A DNA stretch of 64,000 nt. Origin: a bacterium (GTDB taxonomy: Bacteria; Actinomycetota; Acidimicrobiia; Acidimicrobiales; CATQHL01). The notes under the pieces were generated by a model. It searched no databases. It was not told where the DNA came from and saw only the letters and a program-made list of their open reading frames with translations. Position 1 is the stretch's first letter. Every line of letters begins with the position of its first letter. This document shows positions 36,676 through 45,593 of the stretch, one piece after another. The stretch lies in contig JAPOVS010000075.1 of assembly GCA_026708055.1 (NCBI GenBank), forward strand, positions 59,551 through 123,550. The letters run 5' to 3'. The position numbers and the translations under genes were made by a program.

Positions 36676-37200
36676 TCACTCCCGCAGGCGCACAGGGTCG
36701 CTGCCGTCCCAGCCCTGTGCTGCCTCGGCGACCGTCCTGTAGAACTCCCGCAGGCGTCCGGTCGGCACGTACAGCTCGGTCAGGTGGCCGCGCTCGACAA
36801 TCGTGTCGATGTAGCAGACCCTCGTCAGTCCGTAGGCATTGCCCGTCCCGGCGACCTCGTAGCCCAGTGCGACATAGCCGGCGACGGCGGCGTCGAGGTC
36901 GTCCACGAAGCAGGCCACGTGATGCAGTCCCTCCTCGCCGGGTGCGTACATGTCACGGACCACCGACGGACCGGTGCCGTGGTCCTGGATCAGCTCGACC
37001 ATGATCGGACCCCACTGACCGCAGGCGTTGCTGTGGTCGAAGTGCGCCGGGCGCCCCCGGTGCATGGAGTCGTGCATCGGGATGTGATGACGCACGAAGA
37101 ACGGCCCCGCCCCGAACCGCTCGGCCCAGCGCCGCGCCCCGACGGTCACGTCGTTCACCGCATAGGCCACCTGAACGATCTCCCCGAGCGGATGTCCCAC
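36676..37200 (-). CDS. VOC (glyoxalase/bleomycin resistance/dioxygenase) family protein
   Basis: A 174-aa vicinal-oxygen-chelate protein. It begins with the betaalphabetabeta unit IVQVAYAVNDVTVGARRW. The metal ligand pattern is suggested by LHHVACFVDDLDAAV in the second unit and by the Glu in HLTELYVPTGRL. It resembles lactoylglutathione lyase-like or methylmalonyl-CoA epimerase-like proteins, but the reaction cannot be assigned. The open frame extends upstream with noise; GTG at 37200 (or 37215) is the likely start. Confidence 0.85.
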   Translation of the reverse strand: MGHPLGEIVQVAYAVNDVTVGARRWAERFGAGPFFVRHHIPMHDSMHRGRPAHFDHSNACGQWGPIMVELIQDHGTGPSVVRDMYAPGEEGLHHVACFVDDLDAAVAGYVALGYEVAGTGNAYGLTRVCYIDTIVERGHLTELYVPTGRLREFYRTVAEAAQGWDGSDPVRLRE

Positions 37201-37291
37201 AGCCTCGAACCCCACGACACAGCTGAGCAACGCTGGGTGCCAGTTTGCCGCCGTTCGGGGCGAAATGCCCGCCCCGAGGCGGCCCCAACCA

Positions 37292-37846
37292 TCAGAACTC
37301 GAAGTCGTCGGCCTGGACGGTGTCGAGGAACTCCCGGAGCCGCTCCACCTGAGCCTCCGTCTCATAGCGGTGGCAGGCATCCTGCCACGGCTCGGGCTCG
37401 AAGTAGTCCGGGCAAACGGCGCGGATCTCGCTGTCGAGGTCGTCGGAGATCTGGGTGGCGTCCACCACATACACACCACCATCGGGATCGGACTCGACGA
37501 AGCAGCGGGCCTCGTCGCGGTTCGCGAACACCAAGAGCTTGCCGTCCAACACGGTCATGCAGGTGTCCCGGGGGCTGTCCGTCAAGCTGACGCGGATCCG
37601 GCTGGCCGCCTCCCGTACCTGCTCCGGCGGCGCACCCCACTCGAGCAGGAACCTCGCGATGTCCAGCGCCAAAAGATCCTCATAGGAGTACCTGCGTCGC
37701 CGCAGGCCGGGCGGACCGGGCAGGCTGGGATTGGCCATGCCGGCGTTCTCCCACTCCTCGAGCTGCTCGAGCGTGAGGCCGCAGATGTCCGCCGCCTCCT
37801 TCGCGCTGAACCCCACGTCCACCCCGCCCGGCCGATCGGCATGCAT
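37292..37846 (-). CDS. MerR-like helix-turn-helix protein
   Basis: A 184-aa protein with an N-terminal MerR-type HTH: VGFSAKEAADICGLTLEQLE, then a wing (PPGLRRRRYSYEDLLALDIA). The rest (VLDGKLLVFANRDEARCFVE) is an unrecognised domain. It is likely a DNA-binding regulator. ATG at 37846 has the ribosome site GGGGG; the in-frame ATG at 37870 has none. The palindrome TGTCATGACA stands about 20 bases upstream. The VOC gene follows on the same strand after about 90 bases. Confidence 0.82.
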   Translation of the reverse strand: MHADRPGGVDVGFSAKEAADICGLTLEQLEEWENAGMANPSLPGPPGLRRRRYSYEDLLALDIARFLLEWGAPPEQVREAASRIRVSLTDSPRDTCMTVLDGKLLVFANRDEARCFVESDPDGGVYVVDATQISDDLDSEIRAVCPDYFEPEPWQDACHRYETEAQVERLREFLDTVQADDFEF

Positions 37847-37864
37847 GTCATCCCCCTTTTGTTG

Positions 37865-37874
37865 TGTCATGACA
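37865..37874. promoter_or_regulatory. Palindrome upstream of the MerR-like gene
   Basis: A perfect 10-base palindrome, TGTCATGACA, lies just before the chosen start of the MerR-like gene and could be its autoregulatory site. A 10-base palindrome alone is weak evidence. Confidence 0.35.
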
Positions 37875-38057
37875 ATGAACTGTTCACTGAATCATAAGAA
37901 CCCCCTGTGACACAGCCGGGCTCATCTCGGCCCCTGCGAGCACGGCGTCCACCACTTCTGGAGCCTGCTGCTCGAGGCGCACCGCGCCGGGGTCTGACGC
38001 GCTGGCGGGGGCACGCGGACTCGCGTTGTGCGCCGCTGCGCGATCCCCGAGGACCGG

Positions 38058-38073
38058 CCGAGCCCCGGCTCGG
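38058..38073 (-). terminator. Hairpin directly after the repeat-protein gene
   Basis: Inverted repeat CCGAGCC/GGCTCGG with a 2-base loop directly after the stop of the 1275-aa gene. It would form a short strong stem. No T-run follows, so it may be a processing or Rho-linked end rather than a classical intrinsic terminator. Confidence 0.45.
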
Positions 38074-41000
38074 CTACCCGCTGGCCGGGTTGCAATAGCC
38101 GGGCGGGAACTCCGGCTGCATGTGGAGGTTCCACCATTCGAGGTTCTCGTCAGCAGGGACCCGTTCGCGCGCCACGACCGTGTACGGGCGGCCCGCTCCA
38201 CCTCTTACCCTGAACGCGTATTCGACCGGCGGATTAGAGGGGATCCGGTAGAGGTAGCGATCGCCCTCATCCACATAATCGCCGCCGAACTGCTCATCGG
38301 ATGAGGTCCCCCAGGCTTCGGGGCCGCCGGTCACCTCAATCACGTATCTCGGATGGTCGAAGTGCACCCGGTAAAGGTTGTTCCCGCCGTCGCCGTCGGG
38401 CCCCACCTCGTGGACGACGTTCGGCTGGAGTTCCGTCGCACGCTCCTCGAGGGTCAGGAAGTCGTCGCCGCGCGCGGTGATCACGAGGGTGTAGGTCTCG
38501 GGTTCGTCGCTCGGAGACCTGCCGGAGGCGACGCGCACCCAGTAGTCCTCGCTGCGCTCGAGCACCCAGGTGTCGTAGGTCTTCTCCCACACGCCGGGCC
38601 CCTCGACGGCGCAGAACGTCTCGCTGAGCAGCGCGAAGATCACCTGGTCCGACTCGCTGCGAACGCTGATCTCGTACTTCGTTCCGGCTTCGAGCGGCAC
38701 CCTGAAGTAGTCGACGTCGTAGCGATGGTCGATCGTCCCCTCTACGAGGGTGCTGCCCGAGCAGTCAGCGCCGTCCGGCGGGTTGTCGCACTCGGGGTCG
38801 GACAGCGGTGCCTCGAGCGTGTGAGCTGACGCCCGGTTGCTGCCGTAGTCATCGGTCAGCTCGGTCCGGGAGGCGGAGATTGTGTAGTCCCCGCTGGCCC
38901 TGTCCCCACCGACCGAAATCAACCAGTGGCCATCGGTCGGGGCGACGAGGACACCGCCGACTCTGAGCCGGTCCCACGTCGCCGGTACGGCCGACTCCAG
39001 ATCGCTCGGCACGAACTCCGTCTCGTAGAAGGTGGCGTAGTAGGACGTCGTCATGTCGATGACCCAGAAATCGCCCTCGGCCGCGTCGAGACGGAAAACG
39101 TCGGTATCCCCGACGTAGTCCATCTTGCCGGCCTGCGGCTCTCCGGCGACCAGTGCCGACGGATCGGCCCGACTGTTGCCGTGATCGTCCGGCGGGGCGA
39201 TCGACAGGGCGAGGTCGTACTCCACGCCAGGAGCACTCCACCCGTAGGGCGACTCCACGAAGATCTTGATGGCGTAGTTGCCGGCGGGGGCGGTCCAGAC
39301 GAGGCGGTCGCTGTTGCAGTCCTCCAGGAACCGAACCTCCCCGGCGATGTCATAGATCTCCACGCAGCCCCATCCCTCGGTCGGCGATTGCAGGATCCAC
39401 GTCTGCCCCCGACTCGCGCTGAACCTGAACCAGTCCAGGTCCGCGCGATTCTCGAGACTGCCGCTGATGCCTGCTCCGGCGGGAACGGGCACGGCGTCCT
39501 CGCGAAGGTCGGGTTCCTCGTCCTGGGGAAGGACTTGCACCTCGAAGCTGTAGGGGCGGGGCTCCAGGAACGGACCGCCCTCGCCGTAGGCCACACGCAC
39601 GTGGTACGTGCCCGTGACTGTCGGCAGGTACTCGATCAGCGGACCCCAACTCTGCCTGCTGCCCACGCGCCTGTCGCCGTCCCAAAGGCTGACGGCCACC
39701 TCGCGGTTGTAGCCGGGATAGCGGGTACCCGGCGGGGCGGGCCTGGTGGCGCTGGGCACGATCCGGTACTTGACGCCTCGCCGGAGTTCGAGCGCGAACA
39801 TGTCGACGTCCCCGTAGCTCTCCAAGCGGCCGACGGCCTGCCCGTAGGTGACGCCGGCCGGACCCTCCGTCGTGGTGGTCTCCGTGGTGGTGCCCGCTCT
39901 CTCCTCGCGCGGCTCCTGTCCCGGTTCCGGTGGCGCCAGCGGAACCGGCGTGGCACCGGCGGTCTCGTCAGCATGGTCGTCCGCCTCGATGGCCTGCCGC
40001 TCCATACTCAGCCGGTAGACGAACGGCGCCGCCCACTTGGCTGTGATCCGGATCCAGTACCGTCCCGCCGACGGCACCGAGAAGAAGTCGCTTGCCACCA
40101 CCGCCCCCTGCGTGGACAACCCGAAGCCGGGGATCGGCGTCGGTAGCTCGGTGCTGTCATCCAGGACGGTGACATCGAACACAGCGGACCCCGAACGCGT
40201 TGACGTGATGGCGTAGATGCCGGACTCCGGCGCCTCGAAGTGGAACCAGTCCGGGTCGGCACTGGTCGCCGAGCCGACGACCGTCTCCCCGATGGCGAGA
40301 GCCCCGGCGCTTCGCCTGTCGTCGCCGTAGTCGACCCGCTCGTGCTCGACGAGCCGCAGGCGGTATTCCCACTGCCGCCCGTCCGCCCACTCGGCGGTCG
40401 TGACCAGGACATGCTGTTCGCCCGCGGTGGTGAAGGCGTAACCCGCGGCACCGCTGAAGCCCCAGCTGTCGTCGATGAAGTAGACGGCGACGTCGTTGCC
40501 GTGGAAGAAGTCTTCAGGGGGACCGAAGTCCTCCGAACCCTCCGCCCGGAGTTCGTACTCGACGGTGTAGGGGACCCCGGCCGCGGCGGAGAACCGGTAC
40601 CAGTCCTCGTCCCCGAGGGCGTCCAGGGTTCCCTCCAGCCACACGCCAGGACGGAGCGGCGTCGAGCCGTCCCGCTGGTCGGCATGGTCGTCCGGCGCAC
40701 GGCGGCTCACCGTGATGCCGTAGCCGACCGGATGGATCGTGCTGTCCCAACGCGCCGTGTCACGCACCTGGACGCGATGGCGACCCGTGCCGATCGCCGT
40801 CCAGAGCAGCCGGCTTGCGTCGGGATAGGACAGTGAATGCCCGTTCAGCGCATAGCTGTCCCCGTAAGTGGCGCTGTCGGTCCCGTAGACCACGACCTCC
40901 AGGTCCGGCACGCCGTCCCCGGGCGAGCTGACCTCCAGCATGTACCGGTCCCCGTCGACCAGCTGGACATGGAACCAGTCCTCGTCGCCGCGGTAGTCGA

Positions 41001-41901
41001 GGACGGCCGCCGTCTCGCGTCCCACGGCCAGCGCCTTAGTGTCCTCGGGGGTGTTGGAGTGGTCGTCGCGGAGCCGCTCGAACGTGAGCGTGTAATCGCC
41101 GGGATAACTCTGACGGCCGACTTCGTCCCGGACGGAGACCGCGTACCGTCCCGCCTCGGCGAAGCGCCACGGCCGGGAATCGAGTCCGTAGACGCCGCGG
41201 AACGTGCCCCAGCGTTCGAGCCGCTCCACCTCGATGCCGCCGCCGGACGACCGGACCGAGTACAGATGGACATCGTCAGCGCCTGTGGCCGTGACCCGGT
41301 AGATGTCACCTGCCCGGGCGTCGAAGGCGAGCCAGTCCTGGTCGTCCTCGTAGTCCATCCTGCCGGTGTACTCCACGGCGGCGAGGTGGATCTCCGTCGC
41401 CTCCGCCGCGGAGTTGCCGTGATCGTCGTCGATAGCGCGGACCTCAATCCCGTAGGCGCCGACGCGGTCGGTCGGGTTGGGATCGGTGCCTACCCGCAAG
41501 TAGTACGTCCCGGCCTCGGCGCCGGTCAGCAGTAGCCATCGGAGTTCGTTGAGGTGGTTCTCCGCCGCCACCTCGACCGCCGCCCCGGTGGCGTCGTGCA
41601 GCGACAGCACGATGTCGACGTCGATCCAGGAGCCCCCTCTGCTGGTGTCGGCGAGGATCCAGTAGTCCTGTCCCGCAACGGCCGTGAAGCGGTACCAGTC
41701 CACCTCGTACAACTCGTCGATCCGCGCCTCGTACGGGTCGGCGTCGACGGTCAGGATCACCGCATAACGCGGGGGCGGCTCGGGCGTCGCGAGATCCCCG
41801 GTTTCCCCGTCGTCCGGTGGGTCATAGGCGTGAGCGGTCCCGGGCGCCCCCAGCACCAGAGCCAGCACCAGTGATACAGCCAGCAGTCGGCATATCCTCA
41901 T
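38074..41901 (-). CDS. Large secreted protein made of about ten PPC-like beta-sandwich repeats
   Basis: A 1275-aa exported protein. The signal peptide is MRICRLLAVSLVLALVLG with a likely cut after AHA. The rest consists of roughly ten repeats of 100-130 residues. Each starts near a DDHGNS- or DDHAD-like phrase, then a D-x-D-W-(Y/F)-x-F strand (for example GDEDWYRFSAAAG) and a Y-x-(L/V)-x-(V/I) end strand. This pattern matches the bacterial pre-peptidase C-terminal domain (PPC). No protease domain is present, so it is likely a surface or binding protein. The last repeat is degenerate. ATG at 41901 was chosen for the signal peptide; 119 upstream in-frame residues are noise. Confidence 0.85.
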   Translation of the reverse strand: MRICRLLAVSLVLALVLGAPGTAHAYDPPDDGETGDLATPEPPPRYAVILTVDADPYEARIDELYEVDWYRFTAVAGQDYWILADTSRGGSWIDVDIVLSLHDATGAAVEVAAENHLNELRWLLLTGAEAGTYYLRVGTDPNPTDRVGAYGIEVRAIDDDHGNSAAEATEIHLAAVEYTGRMDYEDDQDWLAFDARAGDIYRVTATGADDVHLYSVRSSGGGIEVERLERWGTFRGVYGLDSRPWRFAEAGRYAVSVRDEVGRQSYPGDYTLTFERLRDDHSNTPEDTKALAVGRETAAVLDYRGDEDWFHVQLVDGDRYMLEVSSPGDGVPDLEVVVYGTDSATYGDSYALNGHSLSYPDASRLLWTAIGTGRHRVQVRDTARWDSTIHPVGYGITVSRRAPDDHADQRDGSTPLRPGVWLEGTLDALGDEDWYRFSAAAGVPYTVEYELRAEGSEDFGPPEDFFHGNDVAVYFIDDSWGFSGAAGYAFTTAGEQHVLVTTAEWADGRQWEYRLRLVEHERVDYGDDRRSAGALAIGETVVGSATSADPDWFHFEAPESGIYAITSTRSGSAVFDVTVLDDSTELPTPIPGFGLSTQGAVVASDFFSVPSAGRYWIRITAKWAAPFVYRLSMERQAIEADDHADETAGATPVPLAPPEPGQEPREERAGTTTETTTTEGPAGVTYGQAVGRLESYGDVDMFALELRRGVKYRIVPSATRPAPPGTRYPGYNREVAVSLWDGDRRVGSRQSWGPLIEYLPTVTGTYHVRVAYGEGGPFLEPRPYSFEVQVLPQDEEPDLREDAVPVPAGAGISGSLENRADLDWFRFSASRGQTWILQSPTEGWGCVEIYDIAGEVRFLEDCNSDRLVWTAPAGNYAIKIFVESPYGWSAPGVEYDLALSIAPPDDHGNSRADPSALVAGEPQAGKMDYVGDTDVFRLDAAEGDFWVIDMTTSYYATFYETEFVPSDLESAVPATWDRLRVGGVLVAPTDGHWLISVGGDRASGDYTISASRTELTDDYGSNRASAHTLEAPLSDPECDNPPDGADCSGSTLVEGTIDHRYDVDYFRVPLEAGTKYEISVRSESDQVIFALLSETFCAVEGPGVWEKTYDTWVLERSEDYWVRVASGRSPSDEPETYTLVITARGDDFLTLEERATELQPNVVHEVGPDGDGGNNLYRVHFDHPRYVIEVTGGPEAWGTSSDEQFGGDYVDEGDRYLYRIPSNPPVEYAFRVRGGAGRPYTVVARERVPADENLEWWNLHMQPEFPPGYCNPASG

Positions 41902-41960
41902 CTCGCCCTCCCGACTTCGCCCTGAGGTGTCGCGGGCCTCGACGGGTGGCTGGCGATGCG

Positions 41961-42608
41961 CTACAGATGGCCGGCGGTTGCGGCGGCCACGGCCATGCGG
42001 ACGTCGTCGATGGCCCGCACCATGGTCTGGCCGATGAGGTCGAGCCTCGTGACCTGCTCGATGCGGGGCACCAGGCTGGCCAGTTCCTTCCCCGACAGCA
42101 GGACCCGGAAGATGCCGCAGGCGTCGGCCAGGCAGATCAGCATCACGTCGCGCGGGTCGGGGATGTCGTCGCTGAGCAGCACCTCCATGAGGCGCAGCTT
42201 CACCGCCTGGCGGACGCTGCCCTCCGCGGCGGGGTAGCGCCGGGTCTTGAACAGCCAAAGGACGCGTTCCTCCCGCTCGGTCAGGATGCCCTTGGCGACC
42301 AGACCGCCGAGTGCCGCCTCCCGGATGCCGTCGGCACCTTCGGCGACGTGCTCGATCCAGAACCGCGTGTTCTGGCGCTCCCCGGCGGCGATCTCCGCCA
42401 GCGTCGGATCCAGGAGCTCGTCACCGGTCGGCGTGTCGTCCACCAGGAACAGGTGCTCGAGGTCGGTGTCGATGCGGTTGGCGTCCGCCAGCTCCATGAG
42501 GACCCCGCCGGCGATGGAGTAGCGCAGCGACCAAGTGGGGACGCGCACGAACGCCCCGCCCTCGTCGCGCAGCAGGAGGAGCGTGATCTCCTCGACGAGT
42601 CCAACCAT
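41961..42608 (-). CDS. GOLPH3/VPS74 (GPP34) family protein
   Basis: A 215-aa protein with the family start LVEEITLLLLRDEGG, then YSIAGGVLMELADANRID, a helical middle (AALGGLVAKGILTEREERVL) and the end TMVRAIDDVRMAVAAA. In eukaryotes this family binds phosphatidylinositol 4-phosphate in the Golgi. Actinobacterial members are common and of unknown function. It is the gene just upstream of the PPC-repeat protein on the same strand, 59 bases away, so the two may be co-transcribed. Ribosome site AAAGGGA. Confidence 0.88.
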   Translation of the reverse strand: MVGLVEEITLLLLRDEGGAFVRVPTWSLRYSIAGGVLMELADANRIDTDLEHLFLVDDTPTGDELLDPTLAEIAAGERQNTRFWIEHVAEGADGIREAALGGLVAKGILTEREERVLWLFKTRRYPAAEGSVRQAVKLRLMEVLLSDDIPDPRDVMLICLADACGIFRVLLSGKELASLVPRIEQVTRLDLIGQTMVRAIDDVRMAVAAATAGHL

Positions 42609-42956
42609 ATGCGTCCCTTTCGGTGGGCGGCAACGAGAATCTACCGCACCCGCCGGCGCCGGCCCCGATCACGGCATCGTCCTGCCATCTGTCCGATCCC
42701 CACCGCTCGGGGAATCTGCGGACCGCTTGGAGGAACCGTTCGTAGTCGGCGCTGCGATCGATCAGGTGGTCGACCAAGAATCCGACGAGCCGGGCGACGG
42801 AGTGCCAGCTGCCGTGCTCGTCCTGGTAAAGGCAGGTATCGATAGATCTGCTCAGCACCCAACCGAGGATTCTATGAGATAGACTTAGTCCACTGCGTCG
42901 ACTCAACTCTTCCGGTGCCGACGCTACCGCCCGCCCAAGACCACGCGGAGCCCACT
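42609..42956. other. Gap without a supported gene; possible gene remnant on the minus strand
   Basis: No gene here can be supported. The minus strand has an open frame from 42906 that reads ARLVGFLVDHLIDRSADYER with natural-looking composition, but it has no ribosome site and runs into the GOLPH3-like gene in the wrong frame. It may be a decayed gene. The right part (about 42866-42900) is AT-richer and could hold the promoter of the Phd/VapC pair. Confidence 0.3.
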
Positions 42957-43229
42957 ATGAAGATCGTGAACATCCATGAAGCTAAGACGCACCTGTCGAG
43001 GCTGGTTCGGGAAGCGGCTGACGGCGCGCCGTTCGTGATCGCCAGGTCAGGGGCACCGCTGGTGAAGGTCATGCCATTGAACGAGCCGGTCACGCCGCCG
43101 ACGCCGAGCCGTACGGGGTTCTACCCGGGAATCCGGTCGGTGTCGCCCGCCGAGCACACGGAGTTGGACGACGAGATCGCCGGGCTGCTGCTCGCTGAGC
43201 CGATCAGCCCTGATGCGGATCCTGATTGA
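42957..43229 (+). CDS. Phd/YefM-type antitoxin
   Basis: A 90-aa antitoxin starting MKIVNIHEAKTHLSRLVREA, the classic Phd/YefM N-terminus, followed by the APLVKVMPL strand and an acidic C-terminal tail. It binds its own promoter and neutralises the PIN toxin that follows. ATG at 42957 has GGAG 8 bases upstream; the earlier in-frame start is noise. The end overlaps the toxin gene by 17 bases. Confidence 0.92.
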   Translation: MKIVNIHEAKTHLSRLVREAADGAPFVIARSGAPLVKVMPLNEPVTPPTPSRTGFYPGIRSVSPAEHTELDDEIAGLLLAEPISPDADPD

Positions 43230-43602
43230 CACCCAGATCCTGATCTGGGCCGCCGACGCCGACCATCCGGACGTCCTGCCCTGCGACGCCCGGCGGCTCA
43301 TCGAGGACCACTCCAATCGCCTCTTCTTCAGCGCTGTGTCCATCTGGGAGGTGGCGCTGAAGGCCCGCAAGCTGGACATCGATCCCCGGCAATTCCGCCA
43401 CGCGCTCCTCGACGCTGGCTACGAGGAGGTGGCCGTCACCGGGCAGCACGCGGCCGCGGTGGACCTCCTCCCGAGAATCCACGCCGACCCGTTCGACAGG
43501 CTCCTCGTCGCCCAGTCGCAGATCGCCGGCCTCACGTTGCTCACCGCCGACGCCACGCTCGGGCGTTACCCGGGGTCCATCCTGGCCGTAGAACGGAGCT
43601 GA
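43213..43602 (+). CDS. vapC: PIN domain toxin (VapC-like) paired with Phd antitoxin
   Basis: A 129-aa PIN domain RNase. The visible pattern is MRILIDTQILIWA, then SAVSIWEVALKARKG-like helix (here SIWEVALKARKL) and HADPFDRLLVAQSQ, with LLTADATLGRY at the end. This is the subclass usually paired with Phd antitoxins, unlike the two VapB-type pairs at 15 and 23 kb. It overlaps the antitoxin gene. Confidence 0.93.
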   Translation: MRILIDTQILIWAADADHPDVLPCDARRLIEDHSNRLFFSAVSIWEVALKARKLDIDPRQFRHALLDAGYEEVAVTGQHAAAVDLLPRIHADPFDRLLVAQSQIAGLTLLTADATLGRYPGSILAVERS

Positions 43603-43648
43603 GCAGGGCGAGGCATCCAGTCGCCGCCCGACCCCTCTGAGGCGGCGG

Positions 43649-44473
43649 TCAGGGCGCGGCTTGCAGTCGGCGGGCGCTTGAGTTCTCCGGTGTCCGGTCG
43701 GGTTCCTGTCCGTCCTCCTCGGCGGGCGGCTGCGGGCTCCAGCCGTACTCCTCGGAGATGGCGTCGGTGGCCTCGATCAGGCGGGGAACGAGGGTCAGAA
43801 CCTCCTCGAAATCGCACACCAGGGTCGTGGCCGTGATGGAGACCGACCCGATCACCGCCCCCGAAGTCTCGAAGACGGGCGCCGCCACGCAGTTGACGAA
43901 CGGCTCGTGCTCGAGGTGGTCGGTGGCGTAGCCCCGCCGCGCCACGGCGGCCAGTTCGGCCAGCAGGCCCGCTGGTGTGGTGATGGTTTTTTCGGTGTGT
44001 CGCACGTAATCGATCCCGTCGGCGATCTCCCGCTGCACCGCGACCGGCAGGAACGCCAGGATGGCCTTGGCCACCCCCGTGCAGTACAGCGGCGCTGTGT
44101 TGCCGATGCGCGAGTACATCCGCACCCGGTTCTCCGCCTCCCGCTTGTCGATGTAGACGACACGGCGGGCCTCGAGGGCGGCCAAGTGAACAGTGTGGGG
44201 CACCTCGGCGCTCAGCGCGGTGATGTGGGGCACCGCGACCGTGCGCAGATCGGTGTTCTCGAGCGCCCGGTTCGCCAGGTAGTAGAGCCCGCTGGCGAGT
44301 CGGAAGGAGTGGCCCTCGTCGCGTGTCACGAAGCGCTCGGCCTCGAGGACCTGCAGGGTGCGCAGGGCCGTGGTGCGGTGCAGCCCCATGAACTCGGCTA
44401 CCTCGTCGACCTTGCGAGGCCGCTCGCCCAGGAACCCGAGAACCCGCAGCGCCCGCCTAACAGTCTCACTCAT
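43649..44473 (-). CDS. IclR family transcriptional regulator
   Basis: A 274-aa regulator. The N-terminal winged helix has VDEVAEFMGLHRTTALRTLQ. The C-terminal effector domain has RVVYIDKREAENRVRMYSRI, PLYCTGVAKAILAF and the conserved HEPFVNCVAAPVF. The last 30 residues are a hydrophilic tail. Its ATG overlaps the stop of the ABC ATPase gene (ATGA), so it is the last gene of the sugar transporter operon and probably its own controller. Likely binding sites are the two 20-base repeats at 49001-49040, upstream of the operon. Confidence 0.94.
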   Translation of the reverse strand: MSETVRRALRVLGFLGERPRKVDEVAEFMGLHRTTALRTLQVLEAERFVTRDEGHSFRLASGLYYLANRALENTDLRTVAVPHITALSAEVPHTVHLAALEARRVVYIDKREAENRVRMYSRIGNTAPLYCTGVAKAILAFLPVAVQREIADGIDYVRHTEKTITTPAGLLAELAAVARRGYATDHLEHEPFVNCVAAPVFETSGAVIGSVSITATTLVCDFEEVLTLVPRLIEATDAISEEYGWSPQPPAEEDGQEPDRTPENSSARRLQAAP

Positions 44474-45588
44474 GGCGGCCCGAGGAGGCTCAGGCCGCCT
44501 GCGCGCTCCCCCGAGGCACCGAAGAGGTGGGCCGCCCCCGGACGGATCTCCACGTTCACGACGTCGCCCACGTGTACCGCGTCCTCCGGTTCGGCCCTGA
44601 CAACGATGGCATGTTCCGTTGAGATGTCCACCTCCAGGAAACAGTCGCCGCCAAGGTAGTCGCGACGGGTCACCCGGCCGCGGAGATGCGGCCCGCGGAG
44701 CCGTTCGGCCACATGTGCGCCGCTGGGGCGTATGCCCACGGCCACCCGCTCGCCGGCCTCGAGAGCCACCGGCGCATCCGGGCGGAACGCCACGTCGCCC
44801 AGCGCCACGTCCCCGGAGTCGGTGACGGTGGCTTCGTGCAGCGCCATGCGCGGCGTGCCGACGAATCGGGCCACGAAAGAGTTGGCGGGCCTGGTGTAGA
44901 TCTCCTCCGGCGTGCCGACCTGCTGCACCGCCCCCTCGTGGAGCACCACGACGCGGTCGGCCATCGTCATCGCCTCGGTCTGGTCGTGGGTCACGTAGAC
45001 CGTGGCCCGTCCCACCCGCCGGTGAACGTCCAGGAGGCTGATGCGCATCTCGGCGCGCAGGATGGCGTCCAGGTTCGACAGCGGCTCATCCATGAGGAAC
45101 ACCGCGGGCCGGCGCACGATGGCACGGGCGAGAGCCACCCGCTGTCGCTGGCCGCCGCTGAGTTGCGCCGGCTTGCGGTCCAGGAACGGCTTGAGCGCCA
45201 CGATGCCCGCCGCCTCGTCCACCAACCTCGCCCGTTCAGCGCGGCCCGGCCTCGGTGTGCGGCCCTGAGCGAGGGGGAAGGCGATGTTCTCGCGCACCGT
45301 CATGTGCGGGTAGAGCGCATAGTTCTGAAACACCATCGCCACGTTGCGGTCCCGCGGCCGCACATAGTTGACGAGGTGCCCGTCGACGTAGATCTCCCCG
45401 TCGGAGGCGTCCTCGAGCCCGGCGATCATCTTCAGCACGGTGCTCTTGCCGCAGCCCGACGGTCCCAGCAGGACAACGAACTCGCCGGGACGGACCGTGA
45501 GGTCCATCGGCCGGATGACCTCGGTGACGCCGAAGCTCTTCGCCACTTCGATCAGTTCGACCGCTGGGGGCCGGCCGGCGGTTCCCAT
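44470..45588 (-). CDS. Sugar ABC transporter ATP-binding protein (MsmK/UgpC type)
   Basis: A 372-aa ATPase of the CUT1 carbohydrate importer class. It has Walker A GPSGCGKST, the Q-loop region AMVFQNYALYPHMTV, signature LSGGQRQRVALARA, Walker B VFLMDEPLSNLD, and a C-terminal TOBE region (VAVGIRPSGAHVAE) typical of sugar transporters. ATG at 45588 has GGAG 8 bases upstream; the GTG at 45597 overlaps the permease stop but leaves no room for a ribosome site. It energises the two permeases encoded upstream. Confidence 0.95.
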   Translation of the reverse strand: MGTAGRPPAVELIEVAKSFGVTEVIRPMDLTVRPGEFVVLLGPSGCGKSTVLKMIAGLEDASDGEIYVDGHLVNYVRPRDRNVAMVFQNYALYPHMTVRENIAFPLAQGRTPRPGRAERARLVDEAAGIVALKPFLDRKPAQLSGGQRQRVALARAIVRRPAVFLMDEPLSNLDAILRAEMRISLLDVHRRVGRATVYVTHDQTEAMTMADRVVVLHEGAVQQVGTPEEIYTRPANSFVARFVGTPRMALHEATVTDSGDVALGDVAFRPDAPVALEAGERVAVGIRPSGAHVAERLRGPHLRGRVTRRDYLGGDCFLEVDISTEHAIVVRAEPEDAVHVGDVVNVEIRPGAAHLFGASGERAGGLSLLGPP

Positions 45589-45593
45589 GGAGG

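Noticed and set aside
42421..42906. 161-codon minus-strand frame as a gene
   Set aside because: No ribosome site, and its second half is a shadow of the GOLPH3-like gene; kept only as a possible remnant.
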